Assembly: GCA_964428225.1 (NCBI GenBank)
Contig: CAYRXS010000160.1
Span: forward strand, 1 to 15,044
Source: JBFMCU01 sp964428225
GTDB lineage: Bacteria; Planctomycetota; UBA1135; GCA-002686595
Length of the DNA: 15,044 nt
Direction of reading: 5' to 3'
Position 1 is the stretch's first letter. Each line of letters begins with the position of its first letter. Position numbers and translations under genes: made by a program. Under the pieces are notes generated by a model that searched no databases, was not told the DNA's origin, and saw only the letters and a program-made list of their open reading frames with translations. This document shows, in pieces, positions 14,702-15,044 of the stretch.

Positions 14702-14777
14702 TGGTGGAGACGATGGGAATCGAACCCACGACCTCCGCGTTGCGAACGCGACGCTCTACCAGTTGAGCTACGTCCCC
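14702..14777 (-). tRNA. tRNA-Ala (anticodon CGC)
   Basis: The complement folds into a full 76-base cloverleaf. The acceptor is GGGGACG/CGTCTCC with the G3-U70 pair that identifies alanine tRNAs, and the discriminator is A73. The D stem is GCTC/GAGC. The anticodon stem is TCGCG/CGCGG around TTCGCAA, giving anticodon CGC (14744-14742) for GCG codons, which are favoured in this GC-rich DNA. The T stem is GTGGG/CCCAT around TTCGATT, and CCA is encoded (14704-14702). It is the only well-supported minus-strand gene, and its 3' end faces the integrase remnant. Confidence 0.96.
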
Positions 14778-14790
14778 ACGAGGGGCGGAG

Positions 14791-14796
14791 ATGATA
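14791..14796 (-). promoter_or_regulatory. Candidate -10 box of tRNA-Ala
   Basis: The minus strand reads TATCAT, 14 bases before the first tRNA base, close to the 16-base distance at tRNA-Asp. No recognisable -35 element lies at the right spacing, so the call is weak. Confidence 0.35.
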
Positions 14797-14991
14797 GCGT
14801 CCGGGTCAGGGAGGGGGAAGGGGGCCGGGCGCGAGTTCGGAGCCAGGGTTCGCCCCGCCGGCCGGCCCCCGGCCACCCAGGGGATGCCCCCCCCGGACCC
14901 CCGCGCCCTCCGGCCGGTTTCCGCTCGCCCCGGATCTTTCTGCCTCCCCCTCGCTCCCGACCTCCCGCGCCGCGCGATTAGAATCCCGACG

Positions 14992-15044
14992 ATGGTGCGT
15001 CCTGACGCAAATTGGCTCCGAGCCTCCCAGATAGGGAAGGCGAG
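14992..15044 (+). CDS. Possible start of a protein gene cut by the window edge
   Basis: From ATG 14992 a frame stays open to the end of the window and encodes MVRPDANWLRASQIGKA. A TAGAAT sequence (14979-14984) stands just upstream but has no -35 partner, and no Shine-Dalgarno is visible. The 'WLRASQIG' opening resembles the first residues of some PD-(D/E)XK nuclease-like (Cas4-type) proteins, but 17 residues are too few to assign a family. Between tRNA-Ala and this ATG (14778-14991) I see only GC-rich sequence without a supported gene. Confidence 0.3.
   Translation, partial: MVRPDANWLRASQIGKA

Overview
The window is strongly GC-rich, densely coded bacterial DNA. Nearly all credible genes are on the plus strand; the one clear minus-strand gene is a tRNA. 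I see no single taxonomic marker. The mix of a five-haem cytochrome c, an Asp-box propeller lipoprotein, a Tat-exported sugar-isomerase-like protein and a P-domain/phosphatase fusion fits a free-living, environmental Gram-negative lineage (inference; phylum not determined).

Left block (1-4236): the 3' part of a MazG-type nucleotide pyrophosphohydrolase overlaps by 4 bp a LolD/MacB-type ABC ATPase. Five bases later comes a large FtsX/MacB-type permease, so the three look like one operon. A separate sigma70-like promoter, tRNA-Asp(GUC) and a strong intrinsic terminator follow.

Middle block (4237-6409): a small unrecognised protein carries two tandem 24-residue motifs spaced like those of MshEN/GspE-N domains. 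It is preceded by a perfect 10-bp inverted repeat. Next is an RNase D-type exonuclease with HRDC-like C-terminal domains, behind its own promoter-like sequence.

Export block (6669-12226): three proteins expected to leave the cytoplasm lie in a row. They are a propeller lipoprotein with 13 Asp-boxes, a five-haem cytochrome c whose start overlaps the previous stop, and a twin-arginine-exported fucose/arabinose-isomerase-like protein 72 bp further on. This is the most unusual part of the window and looks like an undescribed extracytoplasmic gene set. Its substrate and electron flow cannot be read from sequence.

Right block (12346-15044): a secreted protein fuses a proprotein-convertase P domain to an alkaline-phosphatase-superfamily phosphodiesterase domain. 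Directly behind its stop codon lies the C-terminal remnant of a tyrosine recombinase, broken by a one-base deletion and pointing at the 3' end of a tRNA-Ala(CGC) gene. This is the signature of a decayed integrated element. The window ends inside what may be the first codons of another gene.
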